DNA of 64,000 bases from Saprolegnia diclina VS20 (GCF_000281045.1 NW_008246086.1:427793-491792), one strand, 5' to 3'; shown: positions 1-13,353, counted from the stretch's first letter. Numbers and translations: made by a program. The notes: generated by a model from the letters alone, not told the origin.

Positions 1-253
1 CCAGTGGCAGTAGTCCCAGGCCAGGTGCAATAATTCCTTTCTTTGTCGACTCTACCAAGGTCACTCGAGGTAGTGAGTCGGGGTCGACGGCTCGCTGCGT
101 CGAAAGCGGAGCCGTCTCTGGTGCATGCAACGACTCTCTGCGTAGAAGACACCTGTACGCTCTATCTCTTGTCGCGCCGTGATCCACCCCGGTGCAACGA
201 TGGAGACTCATCGATACATTGATACAAAGGGTTGGTTGTGTTATTAGCACTTG
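1..253. other. Intergenic, no gene seen
   Basis: This stretch lies downstream of the MscS gene. Short open frames here have no recognisable domain and no coding-like composition. Nothing else is seen. Confidence 0.5.
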
Positions 254-1769
254 CTACAACGACGACGCGCCGGTGAGAAGCCCAAACTCGGCGGCAAACG
301 GCACATGGTCGTCGAGCGTGTTGCCTTTGGCTGGCAACGAGGCAGTGCCAGAGGTCGGCGACTTCATGCGGATGCCGAGGTCGTCCATGATCTCCATGGC
401 CGCCAGCCACACCTCCGACTTGATGAGCGCGTGCTTCTTCGCATCGAGTTCGTCCGTGAACGTGTAGAGGCGGACGCGGTAGAGCTGTTCCATCGTCACA
501 AAGAAGAGCTGTTTGGTCTTCTCGTCGCCATTGTAGTCTTCATGCGACGTCAGACCCATATGACGGGACTGCAGCATGAGCTCGAGGTCCGTCATGAGGC
601 GCTGGAGAAGAGCCACGCTCGTGTGCGGATCAACGTCAATGTCCATCTGCAGCTGGCGCTTTGGGGCTTGCGAATAGTTGACCTAGTAACATCCATACGA
701 CAATATTGTACATCGTACAAGATTTGTACCATAGGTTTGTACAAAAAGTAGCTGTTGGGAATAAAGATCTTGGTGCTGTCGAGGCCAATGACGACCGTGT
801 ATCGCAGCGCAACGCGGCTCACGTGGCCTTTCACCGCGCCGATCTGGATGAATTGGTCGACTTTGAAGGGTGCGTTGAGCACGAGGTAGAGGCCGCCAAC
901 CGCATTGTGCGTCTACACTGCGCGCTCAGAATCCAGATCTGAAAATCGGACATTTGAAATGGGAGAGCCTACCGCGCCCACAAAGCCAAGCGCGATGGCA
1001 CCACCAATCATGCCCAGAAACGAGTACTTGAGCAGCGTCTGGTCTTGCCACATCTGGAGGTAAATGTACATGGCTGCAATGACCATCACGAGCAGGCGAA
1101 GGAGCTACACCAAACGTCTTCCGGCATCAAGACACGCGACGCTACGTCGTACCTTGATCGACTCGGAGATGACGACGTTCTTGGAGCTCTCACCTTTGCC
1201 GCCAAACTTGCGGACTGCAAACTAAAGGTCGATAACGAAGCTGCAAGAGACCTCTGGCATCGCTACCTTGTCGACAACCACAAAGACGTAGTAGAGCCAG
1301 AGGAGGAAGAAGAGGCCCCAAACGTAAATGTGGATCCGGCACAGAAACTGAGAGAGCTTGCTGACTGTGAGCGCGCCCCAAATGAGCGTGCTGCACAGTA
1401 AGTACGTCGTCGACCAAATGCAATGGGCCTCGTAGTCCTCAATGACCCTAGCACCGTCGTCGGCGCATGAGCTCACCTCGACGACATCGGTAGGTGGGCC
1501 TACTCGCGCAGAAATGGAAACTTCTTGAGGATGAAGATGACGAGCCGCAGCAGCACGCGCGGCAAGAAGGACGCAAGGAAGACGAGCGCGCCGGCGAGGA
1601 TGGCCAGCTCAATGTGGTTGTCCTTGAGGTCGATCCACCAGCCGCGGAGACACGTGAGCGACTTGCACGTCGACGACGCATTGCAGTCGGCTGGTGGGCT
1701 CGACGTCAGCGTCACTGCCGCCTGCGCGCCGACGGCGAGAAGCACGAGCAGCCGCATGGTCATGGTCAT
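254..1769 (-). CDS. MscS-family mechanosensitive ion channel
   Basis: Predicted small-conductance mechanosensitive channel that would release ions when membrane tension rises. The start at 1769 opens an N-terminal signal-like segment (MRLLVLLAVGAQAA). Several hydrophobic helices follow in later exons, including one near 1360-1290 and one near 1080-970. The MscS core is at about 890-740, with the typical run APFKVDQFIQIG followed by IPNSYF. A soluble C-terminal part of about 130 residues ends at the stop at 254. At least five exons are needed. Clear introns are at about 1491-1436 and about 750-690, the latter full of GTACAA runs. The product is roughly 430 residues. The channel family is clear from the core; exact exon edges were set by eye. 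It is divergent to TRAPPC11 and shares its 5' flank. Confidence 0.8.
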
Positions 1770-2051
1770 TCGTGTCTTGGCCCGTTGCCCGAGTTTGCCG
1801 AATAGATTCTCTTATTCAAGTACGCTGGCCTTTTTGTGCGAGTCGTGCCAGGGCCCAAGTTGCGTCGACAGGAACAGCGAGCGGGCAGTAGTCGATTCTA
1901 CAGTCTAACTACCTCGGCGGCTTGAGACAGAGAGCGCTGCCTTCTACCAAGCACGCTGCGTGGTGCTGGCTCCCGTTGAGGAAGCAGGTTGATGTACTCG
2001 GATAAGGTAATGCGATGCCCCAATCGCCCAATCCCAACGCGCGCTGGCATG

Positions 2052-2083
2052 TCCGGATACGAGGGCCGAGGCGGTGTATCCGG
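2052..2083. promoter_or_regulatory. TCCGGATA / TATCCGG inverted motif pair
   Basis: TCCGGATA at 2052-2059 and TATCCGG at 2077-2083 form an inverted pair 25-56 nt upstream of the TRAPPC11 start. The same motif recurs in other 5' flanks of this window. Its function is inferred from position only. Confidence 0.45.
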
Positions 2084-2107
2084 CGGCCAAGCTGACTTGT
2101 GATCGCC

Positions 2108-5100
2108 ATGGAAGCGTACCCGTCGGAGCTGCGCGAGGTCCCTTGCCCGCTCGTGGCTGCGCTCGGGCCCAAGGACATCCAGACGCGCATCCTCCCGGTG
2201 CTGCGCTCGGTCAATGACGAGTTCATTCCGCGCATTCACTTGACAAGCGCCAGCTACGAGCACCGCTTTGTGTTCCCGGCCAAGAAGGAAAAGACCGAGA
2301 TGGCCAAGGCGCCGGCCAAGACTGGTATCCTCAAGACGCGCTGGCTCAAGAAGCACCACGAGCTGCTGCCGTCGCTTGTCCTCCTCTTCTACGCGTTCGA
2401 GCCGCGCCTCGCGCAGCGCGACTGGGCGATCCAAGAAACCGTCATCCGCGACGAAGTCGAGGATCTTCGGCGCAACCTCGCGGGCCGCGACTGCAAGATC
2501 TTGCTAGTGCTCGTGCAGCTGCTCGACGATGGCCCGCCGTCGAACGGCGGCAACGCGGACGAGCGGCTCGCGAGCCTCCGGAAGCGCGCCGAGCTCGACT
2601 CGAAGAGCGTGTATCTGCTGAAAGAGGCAAGTCGCACGTCGCCCATGATCATCAAGCTCGAGCGCGCGATCCGCGAGCATGCGATCGAGTACTACAAGAC
2701 GCAGGCCAAGCGCGTCAAGAAGGCCAAGAAGCCGTCGCGCGCGATCGCGGTCCGCCATGGCTTCAAGGTCGGACACTACTACGAGTTCCGCCGCCATACC
2801 GCCAAGATGCTACAGCACTACGAAGGCGCGTACAAGGCACTGCTCGCGATGCCCATGACGAGCAACGACGCCGAGCCCGACGCGCACACGCAGATCAAGG
2901 CGGTCGCTGAGTTTCTCCACTTCAAGCTCGTGTACCACCACATCTTTTCGTCGCACAACCTCAAGCTCGCGATCGACCAGCTCCAGCGACACATGAAGGC
3001 CTTTAGCCGCGCAGTGGGCCCGCTCGACCGCGCGTACGAGCACTGGGCGTGGGTCTCGCGGCAGTACCACGTGTTTGGCCAGCTCCTCTTGGAGGCGCAG
3101 TCGCTCAAGCTTTCGTCGGCCGGCGTCGAGTCGGACCTGTACAAGGAACCGTACCTCTACTTTAGCGCGGCCGCCAAGTACGCGACGTGGCGCCGCAAGG
3201 CTGCGGCCAAGCTCGGCGTGAGCTTTGACCCGTCGGCGACTACCGACGGCGTCGTTGTGACCCCCTCCGCCTTTGTGGGCGGCGACCCGAGTTTGGCCAG
3301 CAGCGGTCCGACTTTGCCCGAGTGGCGCGCGCGGCTGGAAACGTGTGTACCGCAAGCTCACCTCGGGATCCGCCTCTTGGAGCTAGCGACGCAGTACCTC
3401 GTGCACTACCAGAGCAACCACATGCCTCGGCACCGGCTCAAGAACCGATTCTTGCTGCGGTTGGGCATCGAGCGGCTCGCGGCCAACGACTATCCGCAAG
3501 CACGCATCGATTTGAGCCGGGCTAAAGTCGCGTACAGCCAAGAGCGCTGGTGGGCGCAGGTCTCGCAGGTACTCAAGCAACTCCTCCTCTGCGCGTTCTA
3601 CCAGCGCGACACGCTCGCGTATCTCGACTGCACGCTGCAGCTGCTCTCGCCCAAAGTCGAAGAGTTTGTGCCGCACGCCGAGCGGCTCACGCTCCAAGAC
3701 GGGTTTGTCCACGCGTGGATGACGCCCAACGACGACGAGGTGCTACCCGAACCGTCCTACGAACTCGCGCTCGACCGGGCACGACCCGTCATCTACTGCG
3801 GCGTCGAATTTGCCAGCGCCGAGGCGTATGTCTGTGACAGTATGACGCTGACATTGACGCTCGAGTCGTCGTTGCCGGCACCGCTGACGATGACCAAGAT
3901 CGCGGTCGTCTTTAGCGACGATCGGTACGACCAGATGCTGGTCCACGGCGACCAATGCGACTTGACGCTGCCGTCCAAAGCGCCGACGACCTTGTCGCTC
4001 ACCATGACGCTCCTCCCGGACGGCGCGTCCATGCTGCAGTGCCACGAAGTACGTTTCGTGCTCGAGAACCCACGCGGCCAGAGCTTGATCTTGGTCGCGC
4101 GGACGTCGCGGCCGAACGTGCACATCCTCAAGCGCCGCAACAGCCTCGTCGCGTGGGACGGCGTCGTGCCCGGCATGGGCATGGGCGCCGGGTCGCCGAG
4201 CTTCCAGCGCTCGAAAGCCACCGAGTTGCTGTACGACGAGCCGGACGACGTTGGCGACGTCGGTAGTTTTGTGACGATTCTGCAGCCGCGCGCCCACGCG
4301 CGTCTCGATCTCGCACCCAACTCGCCGACGCACGTGCTCGTCGACGACCTTACGACGGTTGCGCTCATCTTGTCGTCGCTCGACGATGTCGTGGACACCG
4401 CGACGTACAAGATTGTGTGTGAACCATCGGTCGCCACGCTTCTCGATGCGCATTTGCTCTACGACGCGACGACCAAGGAGCCGCTGGCACTCGACGACGT
4501 TGGCCAGCCGACAAGTGTCTTGTCCCTTGCGTCGATGGCGCCGCAGACGACGCAGACGCTGCAAGTCGGGCTCAAGTGCGCCGTGCCGTGCTCGCTCCAA
4601 GTGCACATCACGGTCCAGTACACGACGGCGGTCGGCGTGACTGTGACGCTTGACGCGAGCTTTGCGTTCAACTGCAAGGCGCCACTGCAACTGACCGCGC
4701 TCGTGCACGCACCGTTTCCAACAACCGCGCGGCTGGCGCCGTCCGTCGCGACCGTCGGGCGGCCCGTGCACTTGTACGCGACCCTCTCGAGCGTGGCGCA
4801 GATGCCGCTCGAGATTCTCTCGGTCGACGCGTCGATGGCCGACGTCGTTGTTGTCGAAAGCCTTGTCGGTGGCGTCACGACCGGCTTTGAGCTTGGCGAC
4901 GGAGACCAGCACAGCCTTGTTTTGCGGCTCGTGCCCCGCGCGATGCTGGCGCAAACGAGCGTCGGGTGCGTCCGCGTCCGATGGCGTCGGGCAACCGGTG
5001 ACGTGGTCGTGTCGACGCTGCCGTTACCGCCAATGACGTTTGTCGTCGCGCCAGTGAGCGTCGACGTCGATGTCCCGTCGTTTGGCCGCGAAGGGCACCT

Positions 5101-5482
5101 GGCCCCGCTGCGTCTGCATACGACCAACCACACCACCGGCGTGCTCAAGGTCCAAGTGAAGCTCTCGAACGACTCGGACTTCCTCGTCTCGGGTACGAAT
5201 ATATGCGTTGGATACGAGATGCATGCAGTGGCTAGGTGTGACGGAGTGCTCGGAGGACGTCTTGCCGGGCGAAGTGCTCACATCCACTTTTGGCTTGATC
5301 CCGATGCAGTCGGGTACGAGGACTAGGGCCTTTTGCGGAGACTAATGCTCTCTGTAGGACATCTCAAGCTACCCAAGATGGAAGTGCTGCACGTCGATGC
5401 CAACGAGTGGATCGTGTCGGTGGACGAGCGCACCGAGCTCTACGTCGTACCCGCCAACTACACTGCCGAGATTACTGCCTAG
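2108..5482 (+). CDS. TRAPPC11: TRAPP complex subunit 11 (foie gras family)
   Basis: Subunit of the TRAPPIII tethering complex, which acts as a Rab exchange factor in ER-Golgi traffic and autophagy. Three exons (2108-5192, 5236-5313, 5358-5482) join in frame to 1095 residues, close to the 1133 of the human protein. The N-terminal half has the alpha-helical foie gras region, including VGHYYEFRRHTAKM near residue 223 and a repeat-like HLGIRLLELATQYL block near 420. The C-terminal half is beta-rich, as expected for the gryzun region. The introns are 43 and 44 nt; the second contains CTAAT, a plausible branch site. The open frame can be read from a GTG at 2099, but the first ATG is at 2108. The final exon ends TAEITA then TAG. 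Confidence 0.88.
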
Positions 5483-5754
5483 TGGAATGGATTCTGCAAG
5501 TATCTCGCCGTAATTATAAACGCGATATTGTCTGTGTACTTGTGGACACTCTTGTCGCAGATCCCAAAGCACCAAGCTCTAAAAGAGGGCTGAGAGCGTG
5601 CCACGTCATGTGGCTAAACCCACGCAACGCTCCGGCCGTGAAATGAGCACTTAGATAATGCTTGCTTTCTATCATATCTGGGATTGCCGTTGGGCGAGCA
5701 AGATGTTGATGCGGCCGACGTACGACGTGGCATGCTCCGCGAGGCTCATGGCCG

Positions 5755-8700
5755 ATGCCACCACTATGTAGGAGCACGCCCTCGGTGGATGGACCAGTTG
5801 TGCTTTGGCGCGGCTGGCTGCGCAAGCTCGGGCGCTTCAGGTATGCAGCTCCGCGTGGCAACGTGGTCGTGACGCAGCATGTAGCAAACGCTGGCAGCGT
5901 CGGTACTTTGTGTTTGTAAAGGGCACGGACGCCAAGGAGCTGCGCTACTACGGTCGTATCTCTGCCGTCATGCCATCGACGTGCTCATTGCATGATGCCT
6001 CGTAGACTCGTCCACGGCGACCCACCCGGAAGGTGTCATGTCCCTCGCCGACGCGACAGGCGTCTGCTACTTGGACGCTGTGCAGGTCTCTTGCCGTCAC
6101 TCACTGCAACTCGTTTCCAACTGCGTTCGACAGGCACGGTCATCGTCGCCTGGCGAGGCCTCGTCGTCCGACCACAAGTTTGCCATCTTGACGGCCGAGG
6201 TAGGACGACGTGACGAATATGTATGCACGCCTACCCTAGAACGTATGGCTCTTGGGCTTCAACGACCACGACGTTGAGTCGGCGCAAGAGGACGGTTTGG
6301 CGCTTCTCGGGGCGCTCTCAGCCTTCTATCCGCTTGTCGACGTGTTGCATGCCGGGTATCTCTCCAAGCGGCGCGAGCGCACGGTGCAGAGGTGCTTTCT
6401 ACTATCCAATCGATCCATGGATAGTGGTGGATACTATATGTTGTAATTTGTTAGTCCCAAGAGTATCATTGCCTACTGGAAGCGACACTTTTTTGTCTAC
6501 TTGGCGTCCGGGGACCTGCTCTACTTCAACGACGACAGTCTCTCGACGCTTCAAGGTACGTCGATGCCATATGCGATAATGTACAACTTCGTCATAATGT
6601 CGTAGGACGCGTCGATGTCAAGCATGCGCCGACTGTGCGCGTCACGGGCGAGCAGCAGTCGCTTCTTCGCGCCAAGAAGGAAGCCGGCTTTTTCAAACTC
6701 ACCAAGGCGCGCGCGTTGGAACACGGTAGCTGCCTCATTTGGATCGCGACGCCGCCGTCCAAAATGTACACTATTGTCTATAACTGCGTTGACGCTTGAG
6801 CGACGGGGTAGGTTTGTGCTGCAAGTTTACGACGAGAAGGATCGAGTCGCGGGTGTGTCGGCGAGTGCCAAGTACGCGCGCTGTTGTATCAACGTATCAA
6901 TGCATCGGTCTAGGAAATGGCTGTCGCTGCTCTTGCAAGGCCACGCCGAAACCAAGTACGTGCAGCTCGAGCAGTGCTTTACGTCCAACAACTACGACCA
7001 AACGACCGAGGTGGTCTCGGCGCTGCGCGTCGGCATCCCAGACGAGCTCCGGGGTGCGCTCTGGAAGGGCTTCTCGGGCGCGTACGACGCCCACGCATCC
7101 GCCACCGCGCGGTCGCCGATCAACGCCTACACGAACAGAGCCACGAACGCGGTGATCGAAGCCATGGTGCTCGACCGGCTCCAGGCGCTGTCAGTTCATG
7201 GCGCCAAGCACCCGACCCGTCGAGGCAGCGACACGGACGACGACGTGCCGACAAGCGACCGCGGTGGCAAAAAGCCGTCGGCGTATCCCAGCGACGCGGT
7301 CGTGCCCGAGTGGGAACTCGCAAGTCGCCGCCGCCTCCTCGTCGCACTGGCTCGCTACAAGTTGTTCTGTTGTTTAGCGATACCATGTACAACTCACGAC
7401 GGCTACGTAGACCGTACTGCCACCCGTGTCCATGGCGGGTCACGTGCCTCCTCTTGGCGTATCTCGACGAAGAGAGTGCGTTCTGGGTCGTCAATAGGTT
7501 GGGCGATCGACGTACGATCCCAAAGTATCAAAGTATCAACATCCGCCACTGTATAGCGTGATCGACCACATCTTGCCGGGGTACTTTCACGGGTATCGGC
7601 CAGCGCTCCTTGTCGACGGAGCGGTGTTTCGAGCGCTATTGCACGACCAAGCGCCGTCGCTCTGCTATCATTTGGAGACGCTTTGCTTTCCGCTCGATGC
7701 ACTCGTCCAGCGCTGGTTCGTCTCGGTGTTTACCGCCACACAGCTCCCTCTCTCGACGGTACGACGCAGCATGATCGACAACTTGATTGAGGAGCGCAGG
7801 TGCTTCGTATTTGGGACCTCGTCTTTGCCCAAGGCCTGCGCATTCTGTTTGGCATTGGTGTCGCGCTGCTTCTCAAGACCGAGCACCACCTCTTTGGCGC
7901 AGCGAACGTGTCGGAGGTGTGGGCGGCGCTGCATGCGTCCGAGCGGAGCACGGTCGACGCCGATGGGCTCTTTGCTCACGTCTTCAAGGACGATCTGCAC
8001 ATGCCATGTATACCGTGGATGATATTGTCTATCGTGCCATTGCATATGGGGTTAGGGCTCACGGACGAGTTGCTGGCGCGGCTACGACAGCACGAGCGCT
8101 CAACGCTCTTGGCGTCGATTGCGAGTCGGGTACGAAGATTCTGAGGAGCAACATATGCTGAAGAGCTCGCGCGTAGATTGCCAGCTGCCATGCCAAGCTG
8201 AGCGTGTTGAACCGCGCCCAAGAAACGTACCAGTCGCTGCTCCAAGCCGTCGACATCTACGACGAGCTGGGCAACCGTACGGATCTTGTGTCGTGATGGG
8301 GAATGACGGGAGTGGGTAGAGGAGGTCATGGGCACTCTTCGTCGCCAGCTCGGTGACGCGGACGCGAGTGCCATGGAGTTGGCGGTCGAGTTCAAAGAGT
8401 ACCAAGCGCGGTGGGTCGCCTTGTCCAGCCAGGTGGCTGCGTGTCCGCTGGGGCTCCACGGCCACGCATCGGACGTCCAGAGCTGGCTCGCGCAAGTCAA
8501 AGAAGGCAAGATCTCGGGGGCCGGGACCGACGCCGCCGCCAACCAAGCATTCGCGTGTCTCTTTCCGTCGGCCGCGCCGCTGCCCGACCCGTTTGAGCTC
8601 TCGATCGACACGATGGCAGGTGCGGCGCCAGTGGTGGCCGACACGAAACACCTCTCTCTGTCTCTAGAGCGCTTCTTGCTCGGGCTTGTCATGGTCGCCA

Positions 8701-9020
8701 AGAGCGCGTGCGCGGCGCGACTGCATTTTTTGGCCGCGCGCCAAGTCGCATGGTGGCATCGCGGGCAGTGGCTTGCGACCGTTTGCGTCGAGAAGAAGGC
8801 GTTGGTCTCGGACGCCAGCGGTGGCCTCGAGCCAAAAGACTATGGCGTCGCTGAAGGTCAATTCCTCGAGCGCGCCGAGCGTCTCCAAATGTGCCTGCAG
8901 CATTTTGCGACTGCCGACGGCGGACCGCTCCAAGCAACGGCCGAGGTCATGGCAGGGGACCTCAAGGAGAGCTTTTTGCGGGTCGAGTGTGCGATTCGAG
9001 GCCCGGCCTGGCTTCCGTAG
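5755..9020 (+). CDS. Double PH domain plus TBC domain protein
   Basis: A membrane-binding protein with a Rab-GAP type domain. The ATG at 5755 starts a first PH domain (VLWRGWLRKLGRF, then KRWQRRYFVFVKG across a 44-nt intron at 5841-5884). A second PH domain begins near 6345 (HAGYLSKRRERTVQ, then AYWKRHFFVYLASGDLLYF). The TBC domain starts near 7030 (GIPDELRGALWKGF), continues with LDEESAFWVV and YFHGYRPALLVDG, and ends near RIWDLVFAQGLRILFG at about 7800-7850. A helical C-terminal region follows to the stop at 9020. At least ten short introns are required, so intermediate exon edges are approximate. The arginine and glutamine finger motifs of active TBC domains are not seen clearly: the expected YCQ reads YCH in the best exon model. 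Confidence 0.8.
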
Positions 9021-9607
9021 TCTTTTCTTCCTTCTTCATTCAGTCAATGTACACAGATGCTGATGTCTTTGCTCTACTACGTCAAGCGGTCGGACAAGGG
9101 ATACGGTGATCGTTGCATAGCGCGACTTTTCACCTTTGGCGTTGCGTTGCGTGCTTAGGCAACGTCAGCAACTAGGGTTGGGGTCTCACGAAGCGTTTTG
9201 TAGCCGGTGCGGAGCAGGGACTTGACGCTCAGCTGCCCTTTGAACCGACGGCCGGACGAGGCCGACGATAAAACGTCGTATGTCGTGGGTCGGCGACGTG
9301 CTTGCGCGATAGCTCGGCATGTCGCATGCGCTGAATGTGACGCGATTCGAGCGCTCGGTTGCACGGACTGGCTACCAAGAGTGCCCTGTCAGCGCTTGAA
9401 TGCGTCATGTTCACTTGGGTTCGGTCGCTACCGAGGCGGCAGGCGATAGAAACAGTCGCCGCACGGGGCATCGTGCTACACTCCCACAGCTATACAAGAT
9501 ACGACCGGGAGCTACGTCGGGATACCTCAAAAAGCGAAGCTACTCGAGTCCCTTCAAAGCCGATGTGCGTTCGTAGACGGTGCTACGATGGACTACGACC
9601 GCTCAGC

Positions 9608-9661
9608 TAGCCTACAGTACGAGGAGGACTATGCGTAGCCTACAGTACGAGGAGGACTATG
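9608..9661. repeat. 26-bp tandem direct repeat, two copies
   Basis: The unit TAGCCTACAGTACGAGGAGG plus ACTATG occurs at 9608-9633 and again at 9636-9661 with no mismatch, separated by the two bases CG. It is a perfect recent duplication in non-coding DNA about 230 nt upstream of the carrier gene. Confidence 0.9.
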
Positions 9662-9768
9662 GACCCCCCACGTGGACGTGCAAGGCCACGAAATCGTCAG
9701 GTCATGACACGACAGGTTGTCCGCAGAGCAATCAAACGCAGCCGTTTTTTTCGCGTCCGATTGTCCCG

Positions 9769-9807
9769 TATCCGGCTGATGATGGCCATCGCATCCGGAT
9801 ACGGATA
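9769..9807. promoter_or_regulatory. TATCCGG ... TCCGGATACGGATA motif cluster
   Basis: TATCCGG at 9769-9775 and TCCGGATACGGATA at 9794-9807 lie 82-120 nt upstream of the carrier start at 9889. They match the motif recurring in other 5' flanks of the window. Confidence 0.45.
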
Positions 9808-9888
9808 TTTCTCCGCCAATCAGATCGGCGCCGCCAGCCACATCGACCATCTCGACACTTCCCAAGACGCCGCTGCGAGAGGATCGAG

Positions 9889-11071
9889 ATGCTCTCGCTG
9901 GAGAAGAACCGCCACGACATGATCGCGGGCGCAATCGCGGGCTCCGTCACGGCCAGCATGTGCTGCCCGCTGGACGTCGCCAAGACGCGCATCCAGGCCC
10001 AAGGTACATGGCGTCCCGTCTCCAATGGCTCATGTCGCGGCAGGCGGCGTCTTGGCGTTTAGCAAGTACAATGGCATCTTCCGCAGCGTGCACACGATCT
10101 ACGTCGAAGAGGGTGTCCGTGGCATGTACCGCGGCTACTCGGCGGCGATGCTGAGCTTCCCCGTGTACTTTTCGCTCTACTTTCCGACGTACGAGTGGGT
10201 CAAAGCGCAGTTCAACACGACCGCATTGAGCAACGTACGCAGCTTCACGACAGGCGCCTCCTCTCTCACGCGATTCTTTGAATAGAGCCCGCTCATCGTG
10301 CAAGCCGCGTCGGCGACGATCGCAGGCACGGCCATTGACACGGTCACGTACCCGCTCTGGTTCCTCCGCACGCGCATGCAGACGCAGCACATGCACCAGC
10401 TTGCGGCCTCGCACGGGCGTGACTCGTACTCGAGTAGCATGTGTCCTGGTCTCTCGAGGTACTCATAATGAGATGCAAACGTAGCGCTGCGGTCCACGAT
10501 CGTGTCGATCTACCGCACCGAAGGGCTCGGCGCATTCTACAAGGGTCTCTCCGCGTCGGCAGTTGGTATGTGAATATACGATTTTAGCGACTCGAGTGGC
10601 CACGTCATGACCACCTAGGTATCCTCAGCTACGGCATCCAGTTTCCAGTCTACGAATCCATGAAGGCGCGTATCGCTGCAGCCGAAGGTGTCGAGAACGA
10701 CAAGGTACTACCCTCTACTGCCTTCTCGCCGTGACGCCTGCGACGTGTAGCCATCGGCCTCCGGTGTCGTCCTCTCGGCGATCGTGTCCAAGACGATCGC
10801 GTCGTGCTTTGCGTACCCTGGCGACGTCGTTCGCGTGCGCATGCAGGACACTGTCGGGCGCCACAGCGAGTACAAGCACTTTCTCGATGCCATGGCCAAG
10901 ATCGCGCGCAAGGAAGGTGTGCGTGCGCTCTACGCTGGCTTCCACGTCAACACGCTGCGGATTCTGCCGCAGTGCGCCATCACGTTCTTCTGCTACGAGT
11001 ACATCAAGAGCGGGCTGGCGGCGGCCGACGCGCTCCCGCACTGCCTCCCGCACGAAAACGCACTGGCCTAA
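9889..11071 (+). CDS. Mitochondrial solute carrier (SLC25 family)
   Basis: Inner-membrane mitochondrial transporter. The three tandem carrier repeats are visible through their signatures: PLDVAKTRIQAQ in repeat 1 (about 9970), YPLWFLRTRMQTQ in repeat 2 (about 10350) and YPGDVVRVRMQ in repeat 3 (about 10815). Each is followed by an acidic-glycine part such as EEGVRGMYRG, TEGLGAFYKG and KEGVRALYAG. The LWFLRTRMQ form of repeat 2 resembles the folate, NAD and pyrimidine-nucleotide carrier branch, but the substrate cannot be fixed from sequence. The start at 9889 gives the short N-terminus usual for carriers. Introns begin at about 10002 (GTACATGG) and 10216 (GTACGCAG), with further ones near 10440-10485, 10566-10618 and 10705-10750. 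The stop is at 11071. Confidence 0.87.
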
Positions 11072-11419
11072 GCTCACACTTCGTTGCGATGGCGCCACGT
11101 CATCGGGCCATATAAATAGAGCGGGTAATAAAATAAACAGGCGCCCATTTAAATGAATTAAAGAACCGGGCGGGGGGTCGGACTTTTTTTTAAAGCACGT
11201 GCTTTGCCGTCGAGCGCATACAAACAGCAAGTGTATGTGGGGTTGAAGAACCGTCTTTTTTTAATACGGCCAGGGCCGGGTGGTCGGTATTTAATAGCCA
11301 AAGTTTAAATCTCTATACAAAATGCAAGATCGGGGTGCGCAATAGTATAAACGCAGCGGTCGGTCACTGGCTCTGTCATGTGCCACCACTCACATTTTTC
11401 GTTTGCCGCTACACGAAGC
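11072..11419. other. AT-rich intergenic region with PP1 promoter
   Basis: 348 nt, notably richer in A and T than its surroundings. It contains ATTTAAAT, TTTAAAGCAC and a polypyrimidine stretch. The PP1 core promoter element lies at its right end. No gene is seen. Confidence 0.5.
11386..11400 (+). promoter_or_regulatory. Inr+FPR-like core promoter of PP1
   Basis: CCACTCACATTTTTC resembles the oomycete initiator (YCAYTYY) followed by the flanking promoter region (MWTTTNC). It sits 20 nt upstream of the ATG, consistent with the very short leaders of oomycete genes. Confidence 0.5.
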
Positions 11420-12507
<1,088 letters not shown>

Positions 12508-12648
12508 CGACGAGACCACCAGTCGATGCTAGCTTCGCTTCTATGCCACTTATATATGCTGACTTGGATGACGCAGCGTGTGTCACGCTTCCATTGCAGA
12601 AAGGACAGGACGACCAGCGTCCATGTGCACTAGATTTATTTCATGGTT

Positions 12649-13353
12649 CATTGCTGGAGCAGCTCGGTCTTCCAGGCCTGGAGCAGCTGGCGCAGGCGCG
12701 GCTCCCACCGCTTGATGGCGTCGACGCCCTTCTTGCCAAGGTCCAAGCCGCCACTCGACGAGACGTGGATCTCGTAGTCTTCGCCGTTCGTGTCTTCAAA
12801 ATCGTGGAGCTTGACGTGCCCGCTGGCTGTGGCGCCATCGGCGTCGGTGCACGTCCAAGCAAACTTGACGTCGAGCTCGTACCCACAGCGCTTCTTGCCG
12901 CGGCTATAGACAATCTAGAAGAGCGATACAGGAGCATGTCACGTGGTATGATGCATCTACCTTGGTCTCGCCCGTGCACGTGACAATGTCTTTGGCAACG
13001 ACGCGGAGAGCATGGCTCGCGTCGTCAAATGCAAACCCGTCGAGGATGTGGCGCTTCAAGGCCTCGCGCGCCCACTCGGACTTGTCGACTTCTTCCCTAC
13101 GCAATGCGCCATTGAGCCAACGACTTATGGATGCAATAAGGCGGCGAACCACGTGCCACCGGCGTTCCATGCCGACCCGACGGCGTTGTCGACGACCGGC
13201 GTCGAGATGACCTTGGGCGTAAAATCCTAGCGCGGCCATGAGCCATGATGGTGCCAAGCGTGATGGCACTACCTCGCCCGTGCGAGCCACCGACTTGAAC
13301 CAGCCATGGTACCCGTCATGGAGCTTCCCCGGGCTCGCTTCGTCGTCGCTCAT
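12649..13353 (-). CDS. AHA1 N-domain Hsp90 co-chaperone (Hch1-like)
   Basis: Predicted activator of the Hsp90 ATPase. Four exons join to about 186 residues. The reading starts at 13353 (MSDDEASPGK), then DFTPKVISTP, then SAWNAGGTWEE rebuilt across the second intron, then WAREALKRHI. The last exon begins IVYSRGKKRCGYEL and ends at the TGA at 12649. The AWNAGGTWEE block and the following beta-rich part are typical of the AHA1 N-terminal domain. The C-terminal START-like domain of full AHA1 is absent, so the architecture is that of yeast Hch1. The N-terminal extension of about 35 residues is unusual. The gene is convergent to PP1. Confidence 0.82.

Larger units (their letters stand above)
9021..9888. 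other. Intergenic with tandem repeat and motif cluster
   Basis: 868 nt between two genes on the same strand. It holds a 26-bp tandem duplication and the TCCGGATA-type motifs listed separately. A short minus-strand frame ending at 9155 has a protein-like tail, but no gene could be built around it. Confidence 0.4.

Noticed and set aside
2099-2107. Upstream GTG start for TRAPPC11
   Set aside because: Nuclear eukaryotic genes use ATG; the first ATG in frame is at 2108.
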